64,000 bases of DNA, from positions 1 to 64,000 of the forward strand of contig NZ_JMLW01000017.1 in the NCBI RefSeq assembly GCF_000686905.1. Direction: 5' to 3'. Origin of the DNA: Marinospirillum insulare DSM 21763 (GTDB lineage: Bacteria > Pseudomonadota > Gammaproteobacteria > Pseudomonadales > Halomonadaceae). This document shows positions 1 to 6,384 of the stretch, in pieces. Numbering within the stretch: position 1 is the first letter of the stretch; each line of letters opens with the position of its first letter. The notes beneath the pieces were generated by a model, which saw nothing but the letters and a program-made list of their open reading frames with translations, ran no database searches and had not been told where the DNA came from. The translations under genes were made by a program, and so were the position numbers.

Positions 1-195
1 ATTGAATGAAAATACAAATGGCTTAATACGTCAATACTGCCCCAAAGGTTCATGCTTTAAGCACTTAGATGATGAGCATTTTGAATTCATTATGCATCGT
101 CTAAATAACCCACCTAGGAAAACACTTGGAATGAAAACACCAAATGAAGTATTGTTTGAAGAATTACAGGCTGTTGCACTAGCAAGTTGAATCCA
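1..195 (+). mobile_element. Right end of an IS30-family insertion sequence (truncated by window edge)
   Basis: The segment carries the last 62 codons of an IS30-type transposase followed at once by what looks like the terminal inverted repeat (TTGCACTAGCAAGTTGAATCC, about 173-193). In IS30 elements the 3' end of the transposase gene typically overlaps the terminal repeat, as here. The outer boundary is inferred from where the interrupted gene on the other strand loses sense, near 193-197. The left end lies outside the window, so completeness and target duplication cannot be judged. Confidence 0.8.
2..190 (+). CDS. IS30-family transposase, C-terminal fragment
   Basis: Only the C-terminal end is visible; the reading frame is open to the left edge, so the first codon shown is not a start. 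The peptide has the hallmarks of the IS30 DDE transposase tail: NENTNGLIRQY, which contains the catalytic glutamate region, and LNNPPRKTLGMKTPNE. It would catalyse copy-out or cut-and-paste movement of the element. It reads opposite to the polysaccharide genes it invades. Whether the full transposase is intact cannot be seen. Confidence 0.9.
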   Translation: MNENTNGLIRQYCPKGSCFKHLDDEHFEFIMHRLNNPPRKTLGMKTPNEVLFEELQAVALAS

Positions 196-365
196 AGATT
201 AAATAAAGAGTATATTTTTTTAAGCAGGCGGAATAAAAAACCTTCTTTTTTATTTTCTGTAAAATCTCTAGGCATCGATTCAATGATGCCAACCACATTG
301 TGACCGGAGTTTATTAAAGGCAATAAAAGTCTGGATAAGCCTTGAGTGATTAAAATGATTTTCAT
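195..365 (-). pseudogene. Formyltransferase-like sugar-modification gene, truncated by IS30
   Basis: From the ATG at 365 about 55 codons read as the N-terminus of a formyltransferase-type Rossmann protein (MKIILITQGLSRLLLPLI, then HNVVGIIESMPRD). Such proteins occur in polysaccharide loci and resemble the formyl-transfer domain that formylates amino sugars. After about residue 55 the frame runs into IS30 sequence, so the catalytic core is lost at this position. It follows the gene at 384-821 with almost no gap and was probably the next gene of the operon. The formyltransferase assignment rests on the N-terminus only. Confidence 0.6.
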
Positions 366-383
366 AATTCTGGTTAATTTCAC

Positions 384-821
384 CTAAACAGTAAGTGGTA
401 CTTTACGTTTCTTTAATGACTGTTCTACGCTTTCATGCCATAACTTTATAGTTTTAGTTGCTTCTGCATTATCATCTAAACAAATCTTTAAAGTACCGCG
501 TTGGTAAGAAAAATCGGTATCTTTAAGTTCCCAATCTAAAACTCTAATGGGTCTTCTGTGCTCTATCCAGCTTAAATCTGTTTCATCATTGGCGACTGTG
601 TAAGCGCCACCTATCACTTGTACTAAGGCGATGAGTTGCTTACCTGTTTTTATTGCAACAATATCATTTACTTGCATACGGTTGTTAAAGTCATCAATTG
701 TGCCCTGCCCTGCTGACCATTGACCCACACCGATAATTTTGTTGTGTTCTAAAATTGCATGTACCCGTTCGATTGCAAAATTTTTATCATCTGGGTGCAT
801 TTGCATGTGCCAGTATTGCAT
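384..821 (-). CDS. Small PUA/EVE-like domain protein, function unknown
   Basis: A 145-residue soluble protein with no signal peptide or membrane segment. It starts with MQYWHMQMHPDD and has a central block IIGVGQWSAGQ..FNNRMQVNDIVAIKTGKQLIALVQVIG. That pattern (entry strand, 'GDIV-type' turn, then a conserved ALVxVxG strand) resembles the EVE/PUA-like modules found alone or at the N-terminus of McrBC-type restriction proteins, where they read modified bases. The start has a fair ribosome site (CAGGTAA). It sits between the flippase gene and the IS-cut formyltransferase, an odd place for a nucleic-acid reader. The domain call is a pattern impression. Confidence 0.5.
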   Translation of the reverse strand: MQYWHMQMHPDDKNFAIERVHAILEHNKIIGVGQWSAGQGTIDDFNNRMQVNDIVAIKTGKQLIALVQVIGGAYTVANDETDLSWIEHRRPIRVLDWELKDTDFSYQRGTLKICLDDNAEATKTIKLWHESVEQSLKKRKVPLTV

Positions 822-845
822 TTTAATTTACCTGTTTAGATAAAA

Positions 846-2123
846 TTAATTTAACTTTTTTGCATTCCCACTTGCAAAGTTAAATGTCATAAAAAAATTG
901 ACAATAAACAATAAAGAGTAAGCTAATGAATAAAAAATCAAAGCAACTTTTTCACTTGCATATAAATAACCTATAAAAAATGCTGCACTTGTTGTAACTA
1001 AAAGTATAACCTGCCAAATTAAATCTAGTTTTTGTTTCTCTGCAATCATAAACATTGCACTTAAGGGGCTTGTTATAAATCTTAGTAAAAATACTGGAGT
1101 TAAAATCTGTGCGTACTCTCCAGCAATACGCCATTTCTCACCAAAAATTAATGCGAATAAGTCAGGAGCAATAAAGAAAAATGCAACACTAGGTAATATA
1201 GAAATAAATAGTAATCTTTTAAAAGTACCTAAATAAACATCTTTGCAGTTACCAGTATTCACATAGGCATAGCTTGCTTCTTGTCTAAACACATCACCTA
1301 TAGCATTTGCTACCAGTGTCATAGGTGCTGCCATAACTCTTTGGGTTAACATGAAAAATCCTGCAGCAGCACTGTTAAATAATGCGCTAAGAAGAAAGGT
1401 TGGCATTTGCCCTGAAGCTGTATTGAAGCCATGTGCAACGATAAGAAATTTTGGAAAATTAATGTACTTTTTGGCTAGTGCAATAACACGTAATTTTTTG
1501 ATTGTTGAAATGTGTTCTTTGTCTTCTTTATAAATTAAACCACCTAAGACGGCAGTTGATAATGTCTGTCCAATAAGCTGTCCACCAACAAGCCCTGAAG
1601 TACCAATGTTATTAAGAGCACCAGCTAATTGTGCAGCACCAGTACCCGAACTTTGCACTACTCTGCTTATTGCTAGTCTTCTGTAGTGTGATTTACGGTT
1701 ACTCCAGTAGTTTAAGCTTTGATATACGCCCATTAAAAAAGTAGATGCAGGTACCCAATATAACCAGATAGATAATTCTGGCACACCCATGATAGCAATT
1801 AGCTGACCATTAAAAGCAATTACTACTATTAAAATAATTATACTTACCAAAAAACTTAATATTATCGATAACGCTACTAAACTCATTGCATCTCTATCTT
1901 TTTTTGGCAATAAAATTGCCATTTCATAACGACCTGTCACTAAAACAGTTAATATTGATGCAATCGCCATATATAGTGCAAAAACACCGAACTCTTCTGG
2001 GCTGTATATTCGTGTAAGAATTGGGCTAATAGCTATCGGGATTGCCTGCGCTAGACCTGTACCTGTCATTAGAGTTAGTACATTTTTTGCATAAGCACTT
2101 TTAGGTAAAAATCTTTTAATCAC
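846..2123 (-). CDS. Wzx-type polysaccharide flippase (MATE-like/MOP superfamily)
   Basis: A 425-residue, very hydrophobic protein with about twelve predicted membrane segments, the usual size for O-antigen or capsule flippases that move lipid-linked repeat units across the inner membrane. Typical features are the early MTGTGLAQAIPIAISPILTR segment, the EEFGVFALY motif after the first helix, and the FGEKWRIAGEYAQIL block in the second half. The start is a GTG at 2123 that overlaps the end of the upstream acyltransferase gene by 8 nt, which suggests translational coupling. The substrate would be the locus's own repeat unit; a polymerase (Wzy) is not visible in the window. Confidence 0.85.
   Translation of the reverse strand: MIKRFLPKSAYAKNVLTLMTGTGLAQAIPIAISPILTRIYSPEEFGVFALYMAIASILTVLVTGRYEMAILLPKKDRDAMSLVALSIILSFLVSIIILIVVIAFNGQLIAIMGVPELSIWLYWVPASTFLMGVYQSLNYWSNRKSHYRRLAISRVVQSSGTGAAQLAGALNNIGTSGLVGGQLIGQTLSTAVLGGLIYKEDKEHISTIKKLRVIALAKKYINFPKFLIVAHGFNTASGQMPTFLLSALFNSAAAGFFMLTQRVMAAPMTLVANAIGDVFRQEASYAYVNTGNCKDVYLGTFKRLLFISILPSVAFFFIAPDLFALIFGEKWRIAGEYAQILTPVFLLRFITSPLSAMFMIAEKQKLDLIWQVILLVTTSAAFFIGYLYASEKVALIFYSLAYSLLFIVNFFMTFNFASGNAKKLN
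990..1002 (+). other. Ter-like 13-mer inside the flippase gene
   Basis: TGTTGTAACTAAA matches the core of E. coli Ter sites, including the G whose complementary C flips into Tus. The four bases upstream do not match the Ter consensus. It lies within coding sequence. It is listed only because the window also encodes a Tus-like protein; binding is unproven and a chance match is possible. Confidence 0.25.
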
Positions 2124-3963
2124 TGTGTATCGCTTTTTTAATTAGCTGCTTCGATTGTTTGGCGTACTCGACAGCACCTACCTCATTTATGTGGTGCTCA
2201 TCTAAATACATAAGGTTCTGTTTATAAATAGGCGCTTGTTTAAAAAATTCTAATTCACTTAAAGCTAGGTAGTTACTTTTATTTGCAGTTTTTGATATTT
2301 CTTTCAAAAGCTGGTTGGTTCGTAGGTAGTCTTTGTCCAAACCTGCTTTTGTGCCTATACCTAAATGAGCAAACCTTTGGTTACGCAAAGGGTGGCGATT
2401 GAGTAGAGGTTCTTGGCTAATAATGTACTTTTGCGCTTGGGGTGCTTCTTTTTTCAGGAAGTTTGTAAGTGCTTGATTAAATGCTTGGCTTTGCATGTGC
2501 CAATTCCAACTTGCCGCTAAAAAAATCGTATCTGCTTTATTTAGGTATTTCTTAGCTTCTTCTATTTGATTTAAGCAGGGTTGGTGTGCCCATTCTGCAA
2601 TACGTTGGTAGTTAAATTCTGGAATAGTTACGCAGCTGCTGGCGGTAATTATTCGTGCTTTAAAGCCGAGTTCTTTTCCTAGGTAATCAAAGAAGTGGTT
2701 GAGCATGGCGGCGTGAGAGTCGCCTAGAACGAGCACTTCTTTATCGCTGTTTAAATCTCCTTTTAGGCAATCGCCTATTATTTTGCCGTGGCAAATTGTT
2801 TTGGGGTCTGCATAACGGGTGTATTCCACCGGTAAAGGCTCTGGTGTGTAGTGGGCGTTAATCTTTTTCATGCCTACTGCTGTGGCTAGCAGCAGCAGGG
2901 TTAGGCTGGCGTAGCCTAGTAGTTGTTTGTTGCTACGTTTTAGTCTTAGTGGTGTTTCTATCCAGTAAAAACTGGCGGTTGCTAGGGCTAGGGTTAGCAT
3001 TATAAACGCTAGGCTGTATTGCCAGCTGAGTATTTCTGCGCCTGTGTAGTAGCGCATAAAGGCGAGTACAGGCCAGTGCCATAGGTAGAGCGAGTAGGAT
3101 AAGGCGCCTATCCAGACTAGGGTTTTGTTTGCTAGTAATTGTGTTAGCCGATTGTTGGCGTTGAGTAAAATAATAAGGGCTGCGCCAAGTGTGGGTAGTA
3201 AGCCTGCTATGCCTGGGAAATGCCCTGTGAATTTGGGTAGTGTTAATGCAAAAGCAATTAAGCTCACTGCTAGCAAGGTTAACCATAGCTTTTGACTACC
3301 CCCCCCCGCAACCTGATTACTTTTACCTATTAGCAGGGCGACCCATGCACCTAAAAAGAAAGCCGGTAAACGGGCAACAAGGCTGTAATAGGTTGCCTGT
3401 TGGTTGCCTGCAATGCGCAGTTGGTATTCTGCATAGGCGGTTAAGCTGATAATGCTTAGGGGTAATATCCAGCTAAGTAAGCGCTTGGGTAGCAGTAAAA
3501 ATATAAACGGGGCGATAAGGTAAAACTGTATTTCTATTGCCAGTGACCAAGTATGCAGCAAGGGTTGTTCGTGGTTGGCTGGGGCGAAGTAGTCACCGAA
3601 ATTTGCAAAGTAGTTGTTGCTGTTAAAGTAGGCGGCTTTTTTTAACCCGTCTCTGTAGGTGGAAAAATCTGCCGGCAAAAACAATACGGCTGCGATTAAG
3701 CTTATGGCTATTAGCGTGGTGTAATAAGCGGGTGCAATTCTCTTGATGCGACTGCTGTAAAAGTAGCTGAGGGTTGGAAGCAGCTTGTATTCAGATTTGC
3801 TTTTTTTATGCAGTAAAATGCTGCTGATTAAAAAGCCTGAAATAACTAGGAAAATATCTACACCTATAAAGCCACCCGGCAACCAAGCCGGGTTGAGGTG
3901 GAAGATTATTACTGCTAGTACAGCAATGGCGCGAAGGCCTTGAATGTCTGGGCGGAAGGTCAT
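2116..3963 (-). CDS. Acyltransferase-3 / SGNH-domain polysaccharide O-acyltransferase (OafA-like)
   Basis: 615 residues. The N-terminal ~370 residues form an acyltransferase-3 membrane domain with about ten helices, opening with FRPDIQGLRAIAVLAVIIFH (invariant RxxxGLRAxAV and FHL) and GGFIGVDIFLVISGFLIS. The C-terminal ~220 residues are a periplasmic SGNH hydrolase-like domain with the nucleophile motif VLGDSHAAML and the late DEHHINEVGA triad block. This two-domain layout is that of O-antigen or peptidoglycan O-acetyltransferases: acetyl groups cross the membrane and the SGNH domain passes them to sugars. The start ATG at 3963 follows the accessory block; the 3' end overlaps the flippase start. 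Confidence 0.9.
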   Translation of the reverse strand: MTFRPDIQGLRAIAVLAVIIFHLNPAWLPGGFIGVDIFLVISGFLISSILLHKKSKSEYKLLPTLSYFYSSRIKRIAPAYYTTLIAISLIAAVLFLPADFSTYRDGLKKAAYFNSNNYFANFGDYFAPANHEQPLLHTWSLAIEIQFYLIAPFIFLLLPKRLLSWILPLSIISLTAYAEYQLRIAGNQQATYYSLVARLPAFFLGAWVALLIGKSNQVAGGGSQKLWLTLLAVSLIAFALTLPKFTGHFPGIAGLLPTLGAALIILLNANNRLTQLLANKTLVWIGALSYSLYLWHWPVLAFMRYYTGAEILSWQYSLAFIMLTLALATASFYWIETPLRLKRSNKQLLGYASLTLLLLATAVGMKKINAHYTPEPLPVEYTRYADPKTICHGKIIGDCLKGDLNSDKEVLVLGDSHAAMLNHFFDYLGKELGFKARIITASSCVTIPEFNYQRIAEWAHQPCLNQIEEAKKYLNKADTIFLAASWNWHMQSQAFNQALTNFLKKEAPQAQKYIISQEPLLNRHPLRNQRFAHLGIGTKAGLDKDYLRTNQLLKEISKTANKSNYLALSELEFFKQAPIYKQNLMYLDEHHINEVGAVEYAKQSKQLIKKAIHSD

Positions 3964-3997
3964 GTTTTAAGGTTCAGTTAGTTAGGCACGAAAGTAA

Positions 3998-4052
3998 AAG
4001 CTAAGAGCATAAAAGCGTTTTTGCCACAGAAGAACACGGAAAATCACGGAAT
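3998..4052. repeat. Dispersed composite repeat, copy R1
   Basis: A 55-bp block (AAGCTAAGAGCATAAAAGCG ... GCCACAGAAGAACACGGAAA) that recurs at 4573-4627 with only three differences and in diverged form near 6230-6285. It belongs to the AT-rich 'CACGAAA / CACGGAAA' repeat family scattered through this locus. It lies between the acyltransferase gene and vapD. Confidence 0.85.
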
Positions 4053-4094
4053 GGTTAAATAGCTAAAAAAGATTGGTTACGGAGAGTACTTCAG

Positions 4095-4526
4095 TTAAGA
4101 GTTTGTTAACTGCTTGATATCAAACTGCTCATGTTTGAGGATGTTTTCAATCTGCTGTTCTGTTAGTCCGTTTTCTAGCATGTTTCGTCTTAGGCTTTCA
4201 ATGCGTAAGTTAAAGCGCTGCTTGGCTTGGTGTACGCCATCCAGTACGAACTGTGCATCTAGGTCGCTTTCGATGCGGTAAAAACGCACATTTGAAACAC
4301 AGGCATAAAACCAGTCATGGGTTGCGGTAAGTTCTTGCAGGGCGATGGTTCCGTGTGCCTCGCTTATGCCTTCTTCACCTAAGTAAACGCTACCCTGTAT
4401 TCGGTTGAAGCCGTGCTTACCTAGTGTGTTGGCAATATCATAATAAGCATTATTCCAGTTGTTGCCGTGGTAGTTTTCTTTTAGGCAGTTGGTGTCCATA
4501 TCAAAGGTTATTAGGTACTTGCTCAT
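4095..4526 (-). CDS. vapD: VapD-family protein (Cas2-fold endoribonuclease-like)
   Basis: 143 residues. The N-terminal ~95 residues match the VapD pattern: a first strand YLITFDMDTNCL, then NNAYYDIANTLGKHGFNRIQGSVYLG and a terminal FYRIESDLDAQFV. VapD proteins share a ferredoxin-like fold with Cas2, and some members cleave RNA. This one has an added helical C-terminal tail (about residues 105-143). The gene stands alone between two near-identical repeat blocks (3998-4052 and 4542-4639), so it looks like a portable cassette. No separate antitoxin gene is visible beside it. Confidence 0.8.
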   Translation of the reverse strand: MSKYLITFDMDTNCLKENYHGNNWNNAYYDIANTLGKHGFNRIQGSVYLGEEGISEAHGTIALQELTATHDWFYACVSNVRFYRIESDLDAQFVLDGVHQAKQRFNLRIESLRRNMLENGLTEQQIENILKHEQFDIKQLTNS

Positions 4527-4541
4527 GGGTTATTCCTGGGT

Positions 4542-4639
4542 TTGCCACTAAATCCACTAAAAACACGAAAAAAAGCTAAGAGCATAAAAGCGTTTTGGCC
4601 ACAGAAGGACACGGAAAAACACGGAATAGATCATAGCTA
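4542..4639. repeat. Dispersed composite repeat, copy R2
   Basis: Begins with GCCACTAAATCCACTAAAAA and CACGAAAAAA, then carries the 55-bp block shared with 3998-4052. The same composite (GCCACTAAATCCACTAAA, CACGAAAAAA, GCATAAAAGC, TTGGCCACAGAAGGACACGG) recurs at 6201-6285, so R2 and R3 bracket the first TAC operon as direct repeats. Confidence 0.85.
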
Positions 4640-4703
4640 AGGGCAACTTTACCACTTACAGCATTTAAAGAACGGGCTGAAAGGGTGAGCGCAGCGAGTA
4701 AAA

Positions 4704-4757
4704 CCACTGAAGGCACGAAAAAAAGAGCGAAAAGCATAAAAAGCTGGCTGGCTACGG
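4704..4757. repeat. Partial dispersed repeat, copy R2b
   Basis: A shorter, diverged copy (CCACTGAAGGCACGAAAAAA, AGCATAAAAAGC, GGCTACGGAAGTAC) between R2 and the SecB-like gene. It is recognisable by the same order of words as R2 but lacks the long identity. Confidence 0.6.
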
Positions 4758-4787
4758 AAGTACTCTAAAACAATAGTTTAAATTAGA

Positions 4788-5240
4788 TTATTTTGTTTTA
4801 ACGCGATACAGGGGTACTCGGATTGGTTTTATACCTAAGCGCATGCAGGTGGATTGCACATACTCGCGCCAATAAGGCCACACATGGTAACCCACATGGT
4901 TTTCTGAAAATGCTTCTAGTGCTGCTTTTTCTAGTTGTTTTTCTGTGCGGTACAGAGCGTTAAAAACTGCCTGTATTTCAATAAGTGGTGTTTCTTTACT
5001 GTCCACATCTACAAGGCGCACGCCGGCTTTGTAGAAAAAATTGTATTCCAACCAATCAGACTCGCCTTCTTGCAGGTGGTGGGTTTGAATTTTTTCTACC
5101 CCGTGGATTACTTGAACTTCTAGCTTTTTATTTTTTATATCTAATGGGGCAATTTCATCTGCAAAATTGATGTTTGTGTTTCGCAGCCTAACTTCTTGAA
5201 TTGCTAATGATTTTATTGCTTGTTCAAGTATATCAGGCAT
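4788..5240 (-). CDS. SecB-like chaperone of a toxin-antitoxin-chaperone (TAC) operon
   Basis: 150 residues. The C-terminal half carries the SecB-type signature FNALYRTEKQLEKAALEAF and NHVGYHVWPYWREYVQSTCMRLG, where the 'WPYxRE' helix is the most conserved part of SecB. In TAC systems a solitary SecB-like chaperone binds the C-terminal tail of the antitoxin and protects it from proteolysis. The ATG at 5240 overlaps the antitoxin stop (TAATG) and has a strong ribosome site (GGGAGG, 7-8 nt upstream), so an in-frame GTG at 5255 is not preferred. Third gene of a toxin-antitoxin-chaperone operon. Confidence 0.82.
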   Translation of the reverse strand: MPDILEQAIKSLAIQEVRLRNTNINFADEIAPLDIKNKKLEVQVIHGVEKIQTHHLQEGESDWLEYNFFYKAGVRLVDVDSKETPLIEIQAVFNALYRTEKQLEKAALEAFSENHVGYHVWPYWREYVQSTCMRLGIKPIRVPLYRVKTK

Positions 5241-5680
5241 TAGGCTGCCTCCCACGCGCTGAGGTTACGGCAATCAATCACATTTGACTCTAGAATCACT
5301 GGGTTAGGCGTTAAGTCTTCTATAACTTCTATTTGCCAAGTGTCTTTTGCATATTTGATTGTTTTTTCTACACTAGATGTCTCTTGCTGTGCTGTGGCTG
5401 TATCTGGCAATAACTCGATTTTTGGCTGAATACCTAGCGCAAAACAAATGTCTGCTAGTGAGGCTAAAGTCATATTTCTTGAACCACTAAGCAGTTGTGA
5501 AACGTAAGCACGTGATTTTTTTAAACGGCGTGCTAATTCGACCTTAGTAATTGCTAGGTCTTCCATTTGCACTAGTAGGTCTTCTGTTACGTTATAAATT
5601 AAATCTTCCCGTGCATAAGCACAGGCTTCATCTTGAGTAAATGAGTGGTCTTTACTGTAAAAAAGTTCTTTAGCGCTCAT
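5240..5680 (-). CDS. XRE/HigA-type antitoxin with chaperone-dependent C-terminal tail
   Basis: 146 residues. The middle holds a helix-turn-helix: LAITKVELARRLKKSRAYVS, then MTLASLADICFALGI. About 55 residues follow it (ATAQQETSSVEKTIKYAK ... LSAWEAA), longer than needed for a plain HigA antitoxin. In known TAC systems such a tail is the chaperone-addiction region that SecB-like proteins recognise. The start ATG at 5680 lies just behind GAGGTAGGTGG and overlaps the toxin end by 11 nt; the stop overlaps the chaperone start. It would neutralise the upstream toxin and repress the operon. Confidence 0.78.
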   Translation of the reverse strand: MSAKELFYSKDHSFTQDEACAYAREDLIYNVTEDLLVQMEDLAITKVELARRLKKSRAYVSQLLSGSRNMTLASLADICFALGIQPKIELLPDTATAQQETSSVEKTIKYAKDTWQIEVIEDLTPNPVILESNVIDCRNLSAWEAA

Positions 5681-6086
5681 TTCCACCTACCTCTATTCGT
5701 GTCCAGTTTTCGGCCACCTTTGTTTCATCACGTTTTTTTAGTTTTTGATAGTCTTTGTAAACATAGTGGCTGATAAACCAAGTGTTGGGATGGCTATCTG
5801 ACTGCCAGCAATAACCCCTGATTGGTAACCTTTTAAATGCAAAGAAATAACCAGCAGAGGAGCCATCTATTCTTTTGGGTAACTCGCCTTCTCTTGGGAA
5901 GTTCTCGCGACTCATCCGGTGGCCATCTGCCAAACGCTGTATCTGTTGCACCATGCCACGTTTTAAAGCTGTGCCTTTGTGTGTTTCAACATGAGTTAAA
6001 GATTGGTGAAAGCTTTCAAGCGCGCCTAAGCAGTGTACAACCCTGTACTTTGCGCCTTGAAACTCAACTTTGACATCCGTACTCAT
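5670..6086 (-). CDS. Toxin of TAC operon 1 (HigB/RelE-like, tentative)
   Basis: 138 residues, first gene of a three-gene operon with an HTH antitoxin and a SecB-like chaperone. The size, basic character and final segment (YFFAFKRLPIRGYCW, then TWFISHYVYKDYQKLKKRD and ENWTRIE) suit a RelE/HigB-fold mRNA interferase, with a 'fisHyvyKdyqKL' tail usual for toxin partners of HTH antitoxins. No catalytic residues can be assigned with certainty. The start ATG at 6086 is preferred over a TTG at 6092. Family placement rests mainly on operon position. Confidence 0.6.
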   Translation of the reverse strand: MSTDVKVEFQGAKYRVVHCLGALESFHQSLTHVETHKGTALKRGMVQQIQRLADGHRMSRENFPREGELPKRIDGSSAGYFFAFKRLPIRGYCWQSDSHPNTWFISHYVYKDYQKLKKRDETKVAENWTRIEVGGNER

Positions 6087-6100
6087 TGGCAAAACCTTGT

Positions 6101-6114
6101 TAATATATATATTA
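6101..6114. promoter_or_regulatory. Palindrome upstream of TAC operon 1
   Basis: TAATATATATATTA is a perfect 14-bp palindrome 15 nt upstream of the toxin start. It is well placed to be the core promoter or an operator for the HTH antitoxin. It is AT-only, so it could also be a simple melting region. Confidence 0.4.
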
Positions 6115-6200
6115 GCAGAACAGTTGCTTCAACACATCAAGAACTGGTAAAAAAGCAAACCTTGCGCATTTGGGTAGGGATTAGGGGCTAAAAATTGGTT

Positions 6201-6285
6201 CGCCACTAAATCCACTAAAGTCACGAAAAAAGACTAAAAGCATAAAAGCCTTTTGGCCACAGAAGGACACGGAAAACGCGGAGCA
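6201..6285. repeat. Dispersed composite repeat, copy R3
   Basis: GCCACTAAATCCACTAAAGT, CACGAAAAAA, GCATAAAAGC and TTGGCCACAGAAGGACACGG occur in the same order and orientation as in R2 (4542-4639). Together they flank TAC operon 1. Confidence 0.8.
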
Positions 6286-6288
6286 AGC

Positions 6289-6384
6289 TTAGCTGCTTTT
6301 TTCTGTAAGTTGTTCTAGTTGGGTTAGCCATTGATTAAAACCCGCACAGGCTTTTCGTAGCTTTTTAATGCCGATTCTTACCAT
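6289..6384 (-). pseudogene. 31-codon remnant of a DUF4276 (TOPRIM-like) partner gene, internally deleted
   Basis: The ATG at 6384 overlaps the stop of the upstream ATPase gene (ATGGTAA). The short frame begins MVRIGI and ends KACAGFNQWLTQLEQLTEKSS. In AAA_21 ATPase + DUF4276 gene pairs the DUF4276 partner typically begins with a 'MvRIgi..EGqTE' strand and ends with a 'CpRFxxWlxxLE.L' segment. Both termini are thus recognisable while the TOPRIM core is missing, which points to one large in-frame internal deletion. This is inferred from remembered family patterns. Confidence 0.5.

Noticed and set aside
2933-3286. Open frame of 117 codons inside the acyltransferase gene
   Set aside because: It lies in another frame of a clearly coding gene and has no ribosome site or family features.
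5241-5255. GTG start at 5255 for the first SecB-like gene
   Set aside because: That region is the ribosome-binding site (GGGAGG) of the ATG at 5240, which overlaps the antitoxin stop.
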